A DNA stretch of 64,000 nt from Girardinichthys multiradiatus. Taxonomy: Eukaryota; Chordata; Actinopteri; Cyprinodontiformes; Goodeidae. The stretch lies in the NCBI RefSeq assembly GCF_021462225.1, contig NC_061806.1, forward strand, positions 27,486,144 through 27,550,143, read 5' to 3'. The notes beneath the pieces were generated by a model that worked only from the letters and a program-made list of their open reading frames with translations, had not been told where the DNA came from and searched no databases. The position numbers were made by a program, and so were the translations under genes. Shown here in pieces: positions 1-11,831 of this stretch (within the stretch, counting starts at the first letter, position 1; each line of letters opens with the position of its first letter).

Positions 1-1802
1 AGGGAGTGTGGTTATGACTCCAGTACCAGCAGCAGTTGTTCAGCAGCAGAAGATTGTTCATTGTTATTTTGGCACGACCAGGGGTCATAAGCTGTCATAT
101 AGTTTGTAGTTGACAGGCCCAAAAGAGGATCATCAGTAGAAATAGGGTGTAATATTAAATATTTAGCTACTTATAACTGAGATTTGAGCATTTTTATGAG
201 AATGAGATTGTCTTCTCCACAGTTAATTAAAATAGTAAACTACTAAGAGAGACAAACTGGTATGGAATGGTTAGTTACAAAAGTATGACATTTTTTTGGT
301 TATGGGTATGAAGTAATGAAGCGTGGGTACAACCTGGGTGTACAAACTGGCAACACGGGTGAATTGACCTAAAGAAAATGCAATTATTGAGATATTTAAA
401 CATCTTTAATTAATCCTTGATTTTTGCAGTTTTGGTCCTTGATAGCAGAATCTTATTTTCTTACCCACATTATAACTGTGGGAGCAACTGTCCCAACTGT
501 GACTCAAACCACAGTAAGCTGAAGTACTTAAACACTGCTAATAACTGCAAATAACCTTAACAAACGTCATACTATTTCTATCCACATAGGAATATTGTCT
601 CTACCTCTTATTTACTTGCAAAATATGGAGATAGCAGTCACTTAGATTATATTTGATTTTTGGAGATCCGGTATTGATCCAGTATCTGTATTTTGTGAGC
701 CACACAAGTTAAACATGATTGGGTCAAAACCTCCTCAAATTTAAGAAGATGCCACCTAAATGCCACATGGCAAGTTTGGAGTATTTGCAGTGTTACTTCC
801 TTGATTTCTTTGGCCCTCTGAGTCTGGATTAGGCTAGAAAATTAATTTCTCTGAATTGCCCAACAACCTAATACATGTAATAAACACTGAGCTAATCTAA
901 TCAGAGTCTCTAGGGAACCTGTTTTATGATGACCTGAAATCAGACAGAAGGACACATTCATGACCAAATCCTCAACAATGCACCAAGCCAGAGCTTGTGT
1001 GTGTGTTCCTGTGAGTGCATGGGGCGCACACCATAAGGTCACCACATGTAAAAAGACAGAGCCAGGTGATTGATTGATGTATGCTTCCTGTGTGTGTGTG
1101 CACAAGCGTATGTGTGTCCAGTGTTGCAAGCCAAACAGTGCGTCTGTCATCAGAATTCGGTTTCCCTCCGAGCTACTAAATCACTCACATATGGCCCCAC
1201 AGCTGGCCCTTGTTGCAACACATGTACACCTGAAAATATTAGCTTCCACCGGCTAATGAAGCAATGCTCGATTTGGATTCGAGGGCATGATTCAAGAAAT
1301 GTGTTAGGGAAACATTCACTACCCTGAATCTGGCCCAGAAAGATAGCACAATGTGAATGTCTGTAAGGGTATGGTTCAAGTGTTAATTATACAGGAAAGG
1401 ACAGTTTGCACACATATTGGGTTCATGGTCTCCAACTTCCTTTTCAGTCAGCAACTGGTTGGCTTGATATTAGTGGAAATGTAAAACTCAAAAACCTCAA
1501 CAGACCAACACACATAATATTATGTAAACATGAAGTCTAATGCTAAGTACTGTACATGCTTGTCTTCATATGAGTCAACAAAGTTTATGGGCAGGATGTA
1601 CTGGTGCTAACTAGCAAACTGTGTGGGCATCAGTGTATGTTTTGCTGATTTATTACTGATACCTGGCCTCTCCCACTCACCTCAGCCTGCACAAAAGGGC
1701 TAACGGTAATTACAGTTCAAAGGCTTAATGACGTCTATTTATCTGTGGCCTATAAGCGTTAATTTGGCACCAACACAGCACCCACACAAACATAAGTACA
1801 GT

Positions 1803-1803
<1 letters not shown>
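1..1803. other. Intronic stretch, nothing recognised
   Basis: AT-rich, short ORFs only. No exon-like finger or element ends. Confidence 0.45.

Positions 1804-1862
<59 letters not shown>
1804..1862. repeat. (CA)n microsatellite
   Basis: About 29 uninterrupted CA units, the longest pure run in the window. Confidence 0.97.
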
Positions 1863-1864
<2 letters not shown>

Positions 1865-2479
1865 AAACAGATATATGCACAGTCAAAACTGAGAGGTGTT
1901 AAATAGTGAGGAAAAAATACTGGAGTTCCTCGAGCTACGTCCCTAACTGAACATTGAGAGTGTTTTAATATAAAATAGTTGCTGAAAACCAGAGAGAGGA
2001 ACAGTGATTTATGCACTGGTGAATTGTTGAGTCAGAAACATCTACCTAAACATGATCCTGCTATTATCTTGTAAAAAAAACATTTCTCTGCTCCCACAGG
2101 TAGAGCAGCATCATCAGATGTACACTGAGAGTAATGAGGACATGTTGGGCACGTGCTTAACACGAGGTTGGTAGGTTCAGTGGTACTGGTTTGAAAAATA
2201 TCAATCTCTAATCTTATTACAGTGGCTCCTTACTGTGCAAGGATTGTAAGACACTATTATTCTTATAAAAAAAACAAATTCAAAAGGAATGTTGGATGGA
2301 TGGTCAAACGGATAAATGGTTGGCTGACAAATGGATATACAGATGGCAGGGATAGGCAATTATTATCAATTATTATCAATATAACGAGAAATCATAACAT
2401 TTAGTCCATCTGTGACAATAACAAAAACTATTTGTAAATCCCCAAAACTGACAGAATGACAGAATGATTGGGATCGTTA

Positions 2480-2730
2480 GGATGGATGGATGGATGATTG
2501 AACGGACGGACGGATGATGGATGAATGGACGGACGATGGATGGATGACTGGATGGAAGAATGGATGTATGGATGGCAGGATCGATGGACGGATGATGGAT
2601 GGAAGAATAGATGGATGGATGGATGTATAGATGGATGGATGCATGGATGAATGGACAGACGGACGGACGATGGATGGATGACTGGATGGGTGGGTGGATG
2701 GATGGACGGATGATGGATGGACAGACAGAC
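2480..2730. repeat. GGAT/GATG tetranucleotide tract
   Basis: About 250 bp of gatg, ggac and gatgaatg variants of one tetranucleotide. The minus-strand ORF through it is a Ser/His/Pro/Ile repeat artefact. Related short blocks occur from 2290. Confidence 0.95.
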
Positions 2731-4104
2731 TCATTAACTCATTAACAACTAAATGGATTGTCAAGCGGATGGAGGACAAACAAATTGATTGATGGACAAA
2801 TATTGGTGGAAAAACATCAGGCTAATTTTTTTAATAAAATTCCCAACATCGCCAGATTTTTACTGAGACCCATAAAATAATTTGAGGCAAAGAATAAACA
2901 CTTTAAATGATAAAGTAACATTACTAATCAAAACCTAATAAGTGGACATTATTTCCAGGTTTTATTGCTGCTAGGAAGCTAATGAAACCAGCCAAAATTA
3001 AGAGTACAAGTCAGACGAGCAGTGCATATAAAACATTAAGTGGTTTAATAACTCCCAATCAGCCTGGTGAGTTTGTGCTCTAATGCACAAGCAGCTCTTA
3101 GCAGAAAGCCTTTGTGTCCCTTATGGTCTTCGATTTAATGGGCTACACGACCTAACTGCTGTTAGTTGAAGAAAATATGGTCACCGAAAAAGGGCTACAT
3201 TTCATCATTTCATGTGTCAGAACTCTGATTTTACTTTTTGTAGACTTTAATGGTTCTACTGTGCTTTGCCATCTTTCTATGAAATGAGCTGCTAGCCAGC
3301 ATTATTCTTCAAATTCCCACTGAATGTAGGGGTTGTCTGATGTTGATCTTTTTGCAGCTCCCCTCTTAAAATACCAAAATAAATTCTAACTTAATTTGGA
3401 ATGTTTATTCAACATGAAACATATGGTGTGACTACGCAGTCGCTGAACACTTTAGCTGTGCCTCTAAGTCCACTTTGAGATTCTCCTGAAGCCATAAATT
3501 TACAGATGCTGTACCAACTGTTTATGCTGCTCGCTCTCTCGGATCGTCAAGGGGGAGCTGGCCGGGAACAGATAAGCATCCGAGGGTTTAGCAGGTCCTG
3601 TTGTAACACTGAGCCTTTCTAATGCATTTCACCATCTGCAAGGAATGTATGGTAAAATCTTTGAGCAGCGGCGGTGGTTCACTTAAAATAATTCACTAAA
3701 CCACAGCTTTGCATGAGGTGCTTTACCTCTCAAGAGATTATATCCTTTAACTAGTTGTTAATACTTTGTAGAATAAGTATTTCAAAGCAAAAGTAGACAT
3801 GAAGAAATGTAATTCCTTACTGTTATGTGGCATAATATCGAGTAACAACAGAGGCTGGATAAAGAATGGTACGTGGGTTTAAATTTCTAAACAAAGACTG
3901 GTAAAATGAAATTTCATTTAAATTGCTTACAGACTAAATCATCCCTGCTTTTAACATACAGATACACACACAGACAGATGCATACACAAGCGAACTTACA
4001 CTGACACTCGCATTAAATCAGCGATTATTTAATCAAGCTAGAAGAGTAGCTGGAGGAATTAACTGAATTCCATACTGCCAGGACCAATATCCTATACAGT
4101 GGAT

Positions 4105-4132
4105 CACACACACACACATACACACACACACA
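4105..4132. repeat. (CA)n microsatellite
   Basis: About 14 CA units with one CATA interruption. Confidence 0.95.
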
Positions 4133-4152
4133 CTCTCTTGTTTTGCTATATG

Positions 4153-4386
4153 TAGTGAGGACCATGTGTTGACTCCCATTGACTTCCATTGATTTTCAGT
4201 CATTTTCAACCCTTTCTATGCCCTAACCCTGACAATAACCCTAAACCTAACTATTACCAGTGCATGCCTAACCCTAACCTTAACCTAAAGTCAATTCACA
4301 CCTTAGTCCTAAACCTAATCATTAGCAAAATAGGTCGTGAGGACCAGCAAAATGTCCTCACTTTGGTACAAACGGTCCTCAATTAG
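4153..4386. repeat. Interspersed repeat rich in CCTAAC motifs
   Basis: Starts tagtgaggacc and ends ggtcctcaatta, an inverted pair. Inside, ttgactcccattgacttcc is followed by repeated ccctaaccct/cctaaacctaa motifs and gtgaggaccagcaaaatgtc. I recall this as a common fish repeat. The CCTAAC motifs resemble telomere repeats but are irregular. Confidence 0.6.
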
Positions 4387-4431
4387 ATGGTGAAATCGGG
4401 AAAATGTTTCTCACTGTGATGCCAAGACAGG

Positions 4432-4432
<1 letters not shown>

Positions 4433-4464
<32 letters not shown>
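4433..4464. repeat. (CA)n microsatellite
   Basis: About 16 CA units just after the CCTAAC-rich repeat. Confidence 0.95.
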
Positions 4465-4467
<3 letters not shown>

Positions 4468-4561
4468 CTCAGAGTCTTGCATTCAGGTGGAAATGAGAAC
4501 AAGAAATAGAGGAGGATATAGGGATCATTTCATTCAAGATTCATCAAATTAAGCCTGTCAG

Positions 4562-4563
<2 letters not shown>

Positions 4564-4593
<30 letters not shown>
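4564..4593. repeat. (CA)n microsatellite
   Basis: About 15 CA units. Confidence 0.95.
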
Positions 4594-4594
<1 letters not shown>

Positions 4595-7500
4595 ACAACC
4601 TGACTACAGTTAATCTAACAAGGACCTACTCTCTGTCTACTCTCTGTGTTTCTGTGCGTTAGTCTACGTCTGCTTGCATGTTATGCGTACAGCTTCAGGA
4701 ACCCATCTAAACAATTCTGATATGTGCAGCTTCTCCGAATAACATAGTTGGGTCTAAGTCGAATGAATGTATGCAGAAATTACTCCAAATTAATTCTGCT
4801 TGTCACTTTTACCTTACAACAAAAAGCCAACAAGAAAATAAACACAAACAAAGAGGATAGACTGTTTGTGATTCTCTTCCATTGTGTGCTCTTTGAGGCA
4901 CTGATCATTTTAATTCTGGTGTAAAGGATCTGATATTTCCCGTGCTGGTATCTCTTTCAGTTAAGCAGCAATCAGGTGAAATCCAGATGTCGAATGGAGC
5001 AATCAGGAGTAACTAGCTCAGATTGTGTAAATATGACTCTAGAATGTGTCTTTCTCGCAGCTCACTTTAAACAGTGCTGCTGTGATAATGAGAAACATCA
5101 AACATTACTTAAAGAGGGAATCTTATGTTTTAGGAAGAAAAACACAAATAAAAACAGATTTATACTGTGTATAAAAGCAACCACTGTTTTAAATTTGCCT
5201 CATCTAACTACTACCTGCATTAAATTTGCATTTTCAATCATAGAACACAATTTCAGGCCACCACAGGCAGCCATACTAAACAACTTACTTAACAAGGACC
5301 ACAGATTCCTAATTATTCCACATTAGGTCCACTTTGTAAAGCCTATGTTCAAAGAACTTAGAGCATAAAATACATAACAAGACAATAACAATGAAGGGTT
5401 GTATTTATGACCATTTTGCTGTGATAGGACATAAGCATACCCCTTCTCAGAAAACCTAACCTTTTTTTTTAAACTTAGACTGCCTAGTTACTATGGAGTA
5501 TTTTAAAGTCATCCTCAATGGTCATTACCAGCTGCAATAAATGTGAACAGAAACAAGAGAATGAGTTACATCATTTAGAAAATTCTCCCAAAATAGTTTA
5601 AACCGAGCATAATGCTGGGATTGCATGAACTGTCTTTCCTATGTAACAGTATTTGAGTGGACTAGGCCTTAATCAAAAAAAGGGTTTGACTGCCCTGTCA
5701 TGTCAGCCAATCCAAACATTTGGAAATGAGCGGTGAGTGAATCTTCATCAGTACAGACAGAGGGTCTGCATAGCATAGTGTCAGATAAAATAAAGCTATT
5801 ACTGAGGCAATGCTGGAAGATTTGCACAGTGATTATGTACATTTCTTAGCTGTGGTACCGGTGTGCATTATATATGACATCTCAGTAGCGACACTTATCT
5901 AACATATTGTTTTTAACATTTTCAAAAATTCCATGGTAGCCGGGGTTAGATGGAGAACAAAGTATTGGATTTGTAGAAAGGTGATGGTAAAACTATTTTA
6001 CTTAAAGGCAAGTATCTTTAAAAGCCACCAGAACATCTCTGGGTCAATTCTCCCCTTTGCCATTTTGTCAATTTCTCTTTCTATTTTCTACCCTCAAACA
6101 AACCAATAACAGTTTATGTCTTGTGGGAAGTTGGAGGGTTTATGAATTATGGAGAGAAATAATAGTGCATCTCAGTTTAGGATAGCTTATTTGTAAAACA
6201 TGGCATATTACGACACATAATCATAAAAGTAAGGAAGAATATGAAAATATTACAGAACATTACTTTACATTCTGGGTAGTCAGTGTGGGTATGAACTGTT
6301 AAAGCAGGTAACAACTGACACACGGTCGGTAATATCCTTTGCATAATGGATCCTTTTTACATCTAAAAAAGTCAGGAACGAAAAAAAACTAAGCTAACAG
6401 CGAGTTGATTAAGATAGGTAGCAAACAACTACAATCAACTTATAAAAAATATGAATAACAAACATTAATAAATAATGAACAAATAATTATATTGAAAAAT
6501 ACACACATGTACAATTGTTGAGTGAAACTAGTGGGATGCACAACAGGACTTTCATACAGAATGTTGTTCTATGAATATGTAAATTAGACCAAAAAGAAAA
6601 AACAAACACCGGAGAAGGATGATACCGCATGTAAACTTTACATAAAAGAAGAGTGAGGTCATTGCCTCTCACTTTCTCTTACTCACACATTAATGTTGGC
6701 CACAGTGTGTGGCCTGCTTCCTTCTTTTCTTTCCTTGTGATCCCTCCTTTCCGGACCCTTTTTCTTCTCACTTACTGCCTTTCTTTTCATCCTTCCTGTG
6801 CTTGGTTAATACAGTAGAAGCTACCTTTTAAGGCACAGTGAAGTCCTCTGTGTTTGAGTGTCCACAGCCAAGAGCCTTTAACAGACCCCACCACACAAAC
6901 ACACACACAGAAGGAAAGTCTTATTTTCATTCAACTAATTTTGATAAACGATTGCAGATGCATCGACGTCACAGTCAGTCACTTTGAGCCTAAGCCTGAT
7001 AACTGGGTGAACAATAGGCAGGGGCCTGGAGAGAGGTGAAGAATCAACAGGAAATAAAAGGAATTGGTTCCACATAGATCTCATTGTGATAAACGGCATC
7101 CATGCATGCAAGCTATGAGCCCACAGAGCTGGTTGCCGCAGCTATTGTCTTTGTTCTGCACTGGTGTGCATGTACGCATCTCTTCTGTGCATTTGGATTT
7201 GACCTACTGATACCAACATAGGTGTGCTTCTGTTTATCAAATGATTCATTTTATACAACCTGAACCAACTATTCTGATAGTATAGTTTATACTCTTTTTT
7301 TTTTTTTTCTTTGTCCTTGGAGATATTTTCAAACAAGGCGTAATATTTTTCATTCAGATTCTACTCTTTCAGGTAGTTATCAACATGTTTTTACCCATTT
7401 TTAGCAAACAAGATGCATCTGACTTCCCATTCTAAAAATATTTTTCCTTACTGCTGGATTCTGAAGAGCAGTAACCTACTTCATGCTCACTCCAGTAAAA

Positions 7501-7667
7501 GCACCATGTCAGTGTTTGTACCTTTAAGCATTTGCCTTTAAAATAGAGGTATATGATTGTCAGCATGGGGCAGAGTTCTTGTGTGTTAGTGGCTAAGAGA
7601 GAAAGCAAAGAATCATGTGCGTTGCCATGGGAAGGCCCTGTAGGTTCAAATTAACCAACTTAGCTGC

Positions 7668-7669
<2 letters not shown>
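4594..7669. other. Intronic stretch, nothing recognised
   Basis: AT-rich. The 116-codon ORF at 4976-5326 has no identifiable domain or coding signal. Confidence 0.45.

Positions 7670-7720
<51 letters not shown>
7670..7720. repeat. (CA)n microsatellite
   Basis: About 25 uninterrupted CA units. Confidence 0.97.
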
Positions 7721-7725
<5 letters not shown>

Positions 7726-8811
7726 AACACAAGAGTGTTTAATTCAGTGTGGAAACCAGGACAGCGGAACCTTAAATCACCCCGTTGCCCAAGAAGGAGT
7801 GAGGAAGAGAAAAAAAAATTTCAAAGAATGAAAGTAGAAGTTATTATAATGTTCATCCTTAATACCTGCAACTGATCCAGAGGAATTAAGTGTCTTATTA
7901 AGGGTCTTAGACTCTGTTTTATTGTTTATCTGAGAATGGGTCAGTGGGCAGATTCCCACAGAATCCATAGAGATGCACGTTACACATTCAGGTAATCCAT
8001 GTAAAGAAAAACTGCATATACACAACTGAAAATGTTTGTAATACTGTCACTGGTTGAAGTCAGGAACATCAGGATTTACCTAAAAAGTGACTTATTCTGG
8101 CAACATGTAAATGGACATTCCTTCACTATTATTGGTATTCCAGGTAAAGATGAGGCCCGATTCCCTTCTCCGTTCTTCAGGAGAAAGGAAAAGACAAGAA
8201 AATGTCCCAATCATGTTTATCTTAATAAGTCACGAAACGCCACCAAAACCATAGCTGCCCACCTTAACTTTCCTATTTGCAGTCAGAGCAACAATTAAAA
8301 GGTTTAAAAACAACCGTAACTGTGAAAAACAAAGTTAGATGAAGAAGTTTATCTTCCACCATGCACACTGGATGAAGATGGTTGGGGAACTCAATCTTAG
8401 AGAACTACACATACACATCTTTACTGCAGATGTAACTAAATGAGGAGAATGCTGTAGATTAGGATGAATATGCAATCTCCATATGCTCCAAACAAAAAAA
8501 CAAATCTATTAAAGTACTTTTTTTAGTAATTTTACACTTCCTAAAAGAGAAACATTTGGCACTCAAACTCTTTAGCAGACATATACAAACTCACGAGCAT
8601 GATTGGCCCATATCTTCTAAAGTCTAAACACACAGATAGTCGAAAAGCTCATAGGGAGCAGGATAAGCCGCGGCCACCAATGAAGTCTGGCTCAAAGCTG
8701 AAAAGCAGAGTGCACATCTCCAAATTGCACTCCGGCAACACCCAAAGAAGTGGCAGTTTTTAGGAAACCTGTAGCTATCTGCCAAATAAAAGCCCTGTCA
8801 CCTACAATCAC

Positions 8812-9878
8812 CAGTCACTTTATTAGGTAAACTTATTCAATGTCTTCGCAATACAAATAACAAATCAGAAATTCACATGCAACCCGGTGCATTGAAGTGT
8901 CCTGTGATGGTGAAGACAAGCTGCTAAAAGTCAAAGGATCTTAACGAGGAAGAAAGATTTAACTGACTTTCAACATTGCACGGTTGTTGCTGCCATTTGG
9001 GTGTTCTGAGTATTTCAGAAACTGGTCCTAACCCACTGTCATTTTCTGGTACAAATATCAGGTTATCAGAGAATGGTCCAAAACTTAGAAACAAGATTTT
9101 TTCCCTCTACTTTCCTAATGTGGCCTCTTTTCTCATCTAGCAAGGGCAGCGCCTGTGAGTGGGCAGCAAAGCCTCGGTGACCCGTCCCCCACTTGTCTTG
9201 TGTCATGATGTATGTTTGGATGGATTGTACTGGAATTCTAATTTCCCCTCGGGGATCAATAAAGTATCTTTGAACTTTGAACTTGAAAAAAGAGAAAATA
9301 TCTAGTGACTGGCAGTTGTGTCAACAAGCATAGGGGAATGTGCATACTGGTTGGAGATAAAAAAAAAAAGGCAGATAAATAACCACTTGATACATCTAAG
9401 GCAACTAGAATGCAATCTCAATCACTGATTCATTCATTCAGATGGCAGGGTCAGAATTTGGTGAAAACAACATGAAAGCATGAATCCATCCTGCCTTGTG
9501 TCAACAGATTATGATATGAGCTGTACTGTAATCAATATGTTCTTAGTACATTTTGGGTCCCTTAGTCCCGACTGAACGTTGCTTAAATGCCACTACAGTG
9601 TATCCATCTTCTGATTGCTTTTTCCAGCAAGATAATGCACCATGTCAAACATCTCCATTTGGTTTCTTGAACATAGCAATGTGTTCAATGTACTCCACAG
9701 ACACCAGATCTCAAATCAATTTACCCCAAATCTTCAGCAACTGCAAGGTTATTTCATGTCACTAGGACCAAAGTCTCTAAGGAATGTTTCAGGCACCTTG
9801 TTGAATTTATACCACCAATAATTACAGTAGTCCAACCCACAGTACTTGCAAGGTGTTCCTTGCCACTTTGAGTCTATA
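8812..9878 (+). mobile_element. Tc1/mariner transposon relic (CACTTTATTAGG end type)
   Basis: The left end cagtcactttattaggtaaa and the worn right end tgcaaggtgttccttgccac are the inverted ends of a known teleost Tc1 group. Inside, gtatttcagaaactggtcc, gagaatggtccaaaac, agagaaaatatctagtgac, ggtcagaatttggtgaaaac and cagcaagataatgcaccatg follow the transposase gene in order. The catalytic-block remnant reads PSSDCFFQQDNAPC (9553-9765). Many frameshifts and an insertion at 9084-9285 leave it inactive. Confidence 0.88.
9084..9285 (+). mobile_element. LINE/SINE 3' tail inserted in the Tc1 relic
   Basis: About 200 bp of unrelated sequence splits Tc1 text between gaatggtccaaaa and agagaaaatatctag. 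It ends ctaatttcccctcggggatc, aataaagtatctttgaac, a motif shared by the 3' ends of several fish LINEs and LINE-tailed SINEs. The inserted piece is 5'-truncated. Confidence 0.65.
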
Positions 9879-10104
9879 TTATATATTCTAAAATGCAAAG
9901 TTCTGTTTAAGTTTTTCACTAAGGAAGAGTATTAACAGTTATACAGATTATTTGTGTGCCAGCTAAAGGTTTTTGGGTATAAAAAGGTAAATACAGAACT
10001 TAGATGAGGCTAAAACGTTTAAATCTATACTGAAGTGTAACTATTTCTTAGTTTGTCTGCCTGAATCCAGTGGTAAATTGCATATTTCCTCTGCTTTAAA
10101 AGAC

Positions 10105-10163
10105 TGTGTGTGTGTGCGTGTGTGTGTGTGTGTGTGTGTGCATGCGTGTGTGTGTGCGTGTGT
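10105..10163. repeat. (TG)n microsatellite
   Basis: About 29 TG units with a few CG/CA interruptions. Confidence 0.97.
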
Positions 10164-11189
10164 CTGAGCAGTGGGGTCAGAGGTCATAGCAGTGAGAAAT
10201 GAGCAACACTTAATGGGCACAAGGTTCAAGGTGAACACTGAGTGGGGGAAGGCACAGCGAAACACACAGAGCGGGAATCACTGTCAGTCTGGTCATAACT
10301 GGTGCTGAATTCAGTAACAGGTCTTAAAGCTTGAATCCAGGTACTGAAACCTTAGGTGAGCAACTGAGCTGACTGCAAAACAAAATGTATCTGGGATACA
10401 GAAGGCATCATCTGCTCCAACAGGAAATGTGTCAAAGTGGTGATCCAATAAATATGTTAAGCATTTAAAGAGAAGAAAAGGCCAATACATGTTTATAAAT
10501 AGCTATGTAATTGGCTTCTTACCACAGAGTGCAGTCACTCTCCATCTGTGTATTTATCACAGCTGACATGCTCTAGGTTGGAGCAGCATGTGCAGCTGAG
10601 TGTATATGTTAAGGCATTGTAGTCCCTGATGTGAAGTTTAAAGAGGACAAATGCCCATTGTTTTGCCCTCTGAATTTAGTACTTTGCTAAAATAAATTCA
10701 GGCAATAGAAGAAAATTCAAATCAAAATTCAAACTTAGATAGGTGTTCACATAAATGTGTTTGTTTTCCTCTCAAAAATATATATTTATTGAAAGCTCAT
10801 AAAAAAATACAATAAAACACAGGAGGGGTAAATTATAAACACAAAACCTGCTATTAAATTAATTTTCACTTTCAAATTTAAGAAATTAAGGAAATTTGTT
10901 TTCAACCGATGTTACTTGCTGCTGAGATGTATGTGTCACCATGAACCAGTGCCAAAGAAAAGCAGGCGACCAAAACCAGATGCCTCACTGATAGAGTGAT
11001 TTTCATGTATTGTCTCAATGTAAGATTGATTTGATGCTTAACCAAATATGGAAAAAAAACTTTTCTTGTTTTCCGAAATAGAAAAAATGTTAAAATCCTA
11101 AACTGCGCTTAAAAAATATCTGTTCATTGTAGAATGATCCAGTTCAAGTATGACTGATCTATGTATTTTAGATTCTTAACTAAAGCTGG

Positions 11190-11831
11190 GAGTTCCTGCC
11201 TCAAGTGGAGGAGTTCAAGTATCTCGTGGTCTTGTTCACGAGTGAGGGAAGAATGGAGCGAGAGATCGACAGACAGATAGGTGCAGCAGCCACAGTAATG
11301 GGGGCGCTGTGCCGGTTCGTTGTGGTGAAGAGAGAGCTGAGCCGAAAAGCGAAGCTCTCGATTTACCGGTCGGTCTTACGTTCCTACCCTCACCTATGGC
11401 CATGAACTTTGGGTCATGACCGAAAGAACGAGATCCCGAATACAAGCGGCTGAAATGAGCTTCCTCCGTAGGGTGGCCGGGCACTCCCTTAAAGATAGGG
11501 TGAGGAGTTCAGCCATCCGGGAGGGGCTCAGAGTAGCGCCGCTGGTCCTCCACATCGAGAGGAGCCAGTTGAGGTAGCTCGGGCATCTATACCGGATGCC
11601 TCCTGGACGCCTGCCTCGGGAGGTGTTCCAGGCACATCCCACCGGGAGGAGGCCCAGGACACGCTGGAGGGACTATGTCTCTCGGCTGACCTGGGAACGC
11701 CTTGGGCTCCCCCCGGAGGAGCTGGAGGAGGTGTCTGGGGAGAAGGACATCTGGGCATCTCTGCTGAGTCTGCTGCCCCCACGACCCGGTCCTGGATAAG
11801 CGGAAGACGACGAGTACGAGTACGAGAACTA
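11190..11831 (+). mobile_element. 5'-truncated LINE (non-LTR retrotransposon), reverse transcriptase C-terminal end
   Basis: Plus-strand frames give MEEFKYLVVLFTSEGRMERE, then (after a frameshift near 11380) TERTRSRIQAAEMSFLRRVA, RMPPGRLPREVFQAHPTGRR and WASLLSLLPPRPGPG before a stop. This is the thumb/C-terminal end of a fish LINE polymerase. An in-frame stop at about 11575 replaces the Trp expected in the LGHL region, so it is dead. The 3' end reads ggataagcggaagacgacga followed by a short gagtac repeat. GC content is clearly higher than in the surrounding intron. The clade (RTE, L2 or other) is not assigned. Confidence 0.88.

Noticed and set aside
1759..2016. Val-Cys repeat ORF
   Set aside because: Translation of the CA microsatellite.
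2477..2779. 100-codon ORF rich in Pro-Ser-Ile-His
   Set aside because: Translation of the GATG microsatellite.
7640..7660. ggttcaaatt, similar to a tRNA B box
   Set aside because: No A box, no cloverleaf pairing and no terminator at the right spacing.
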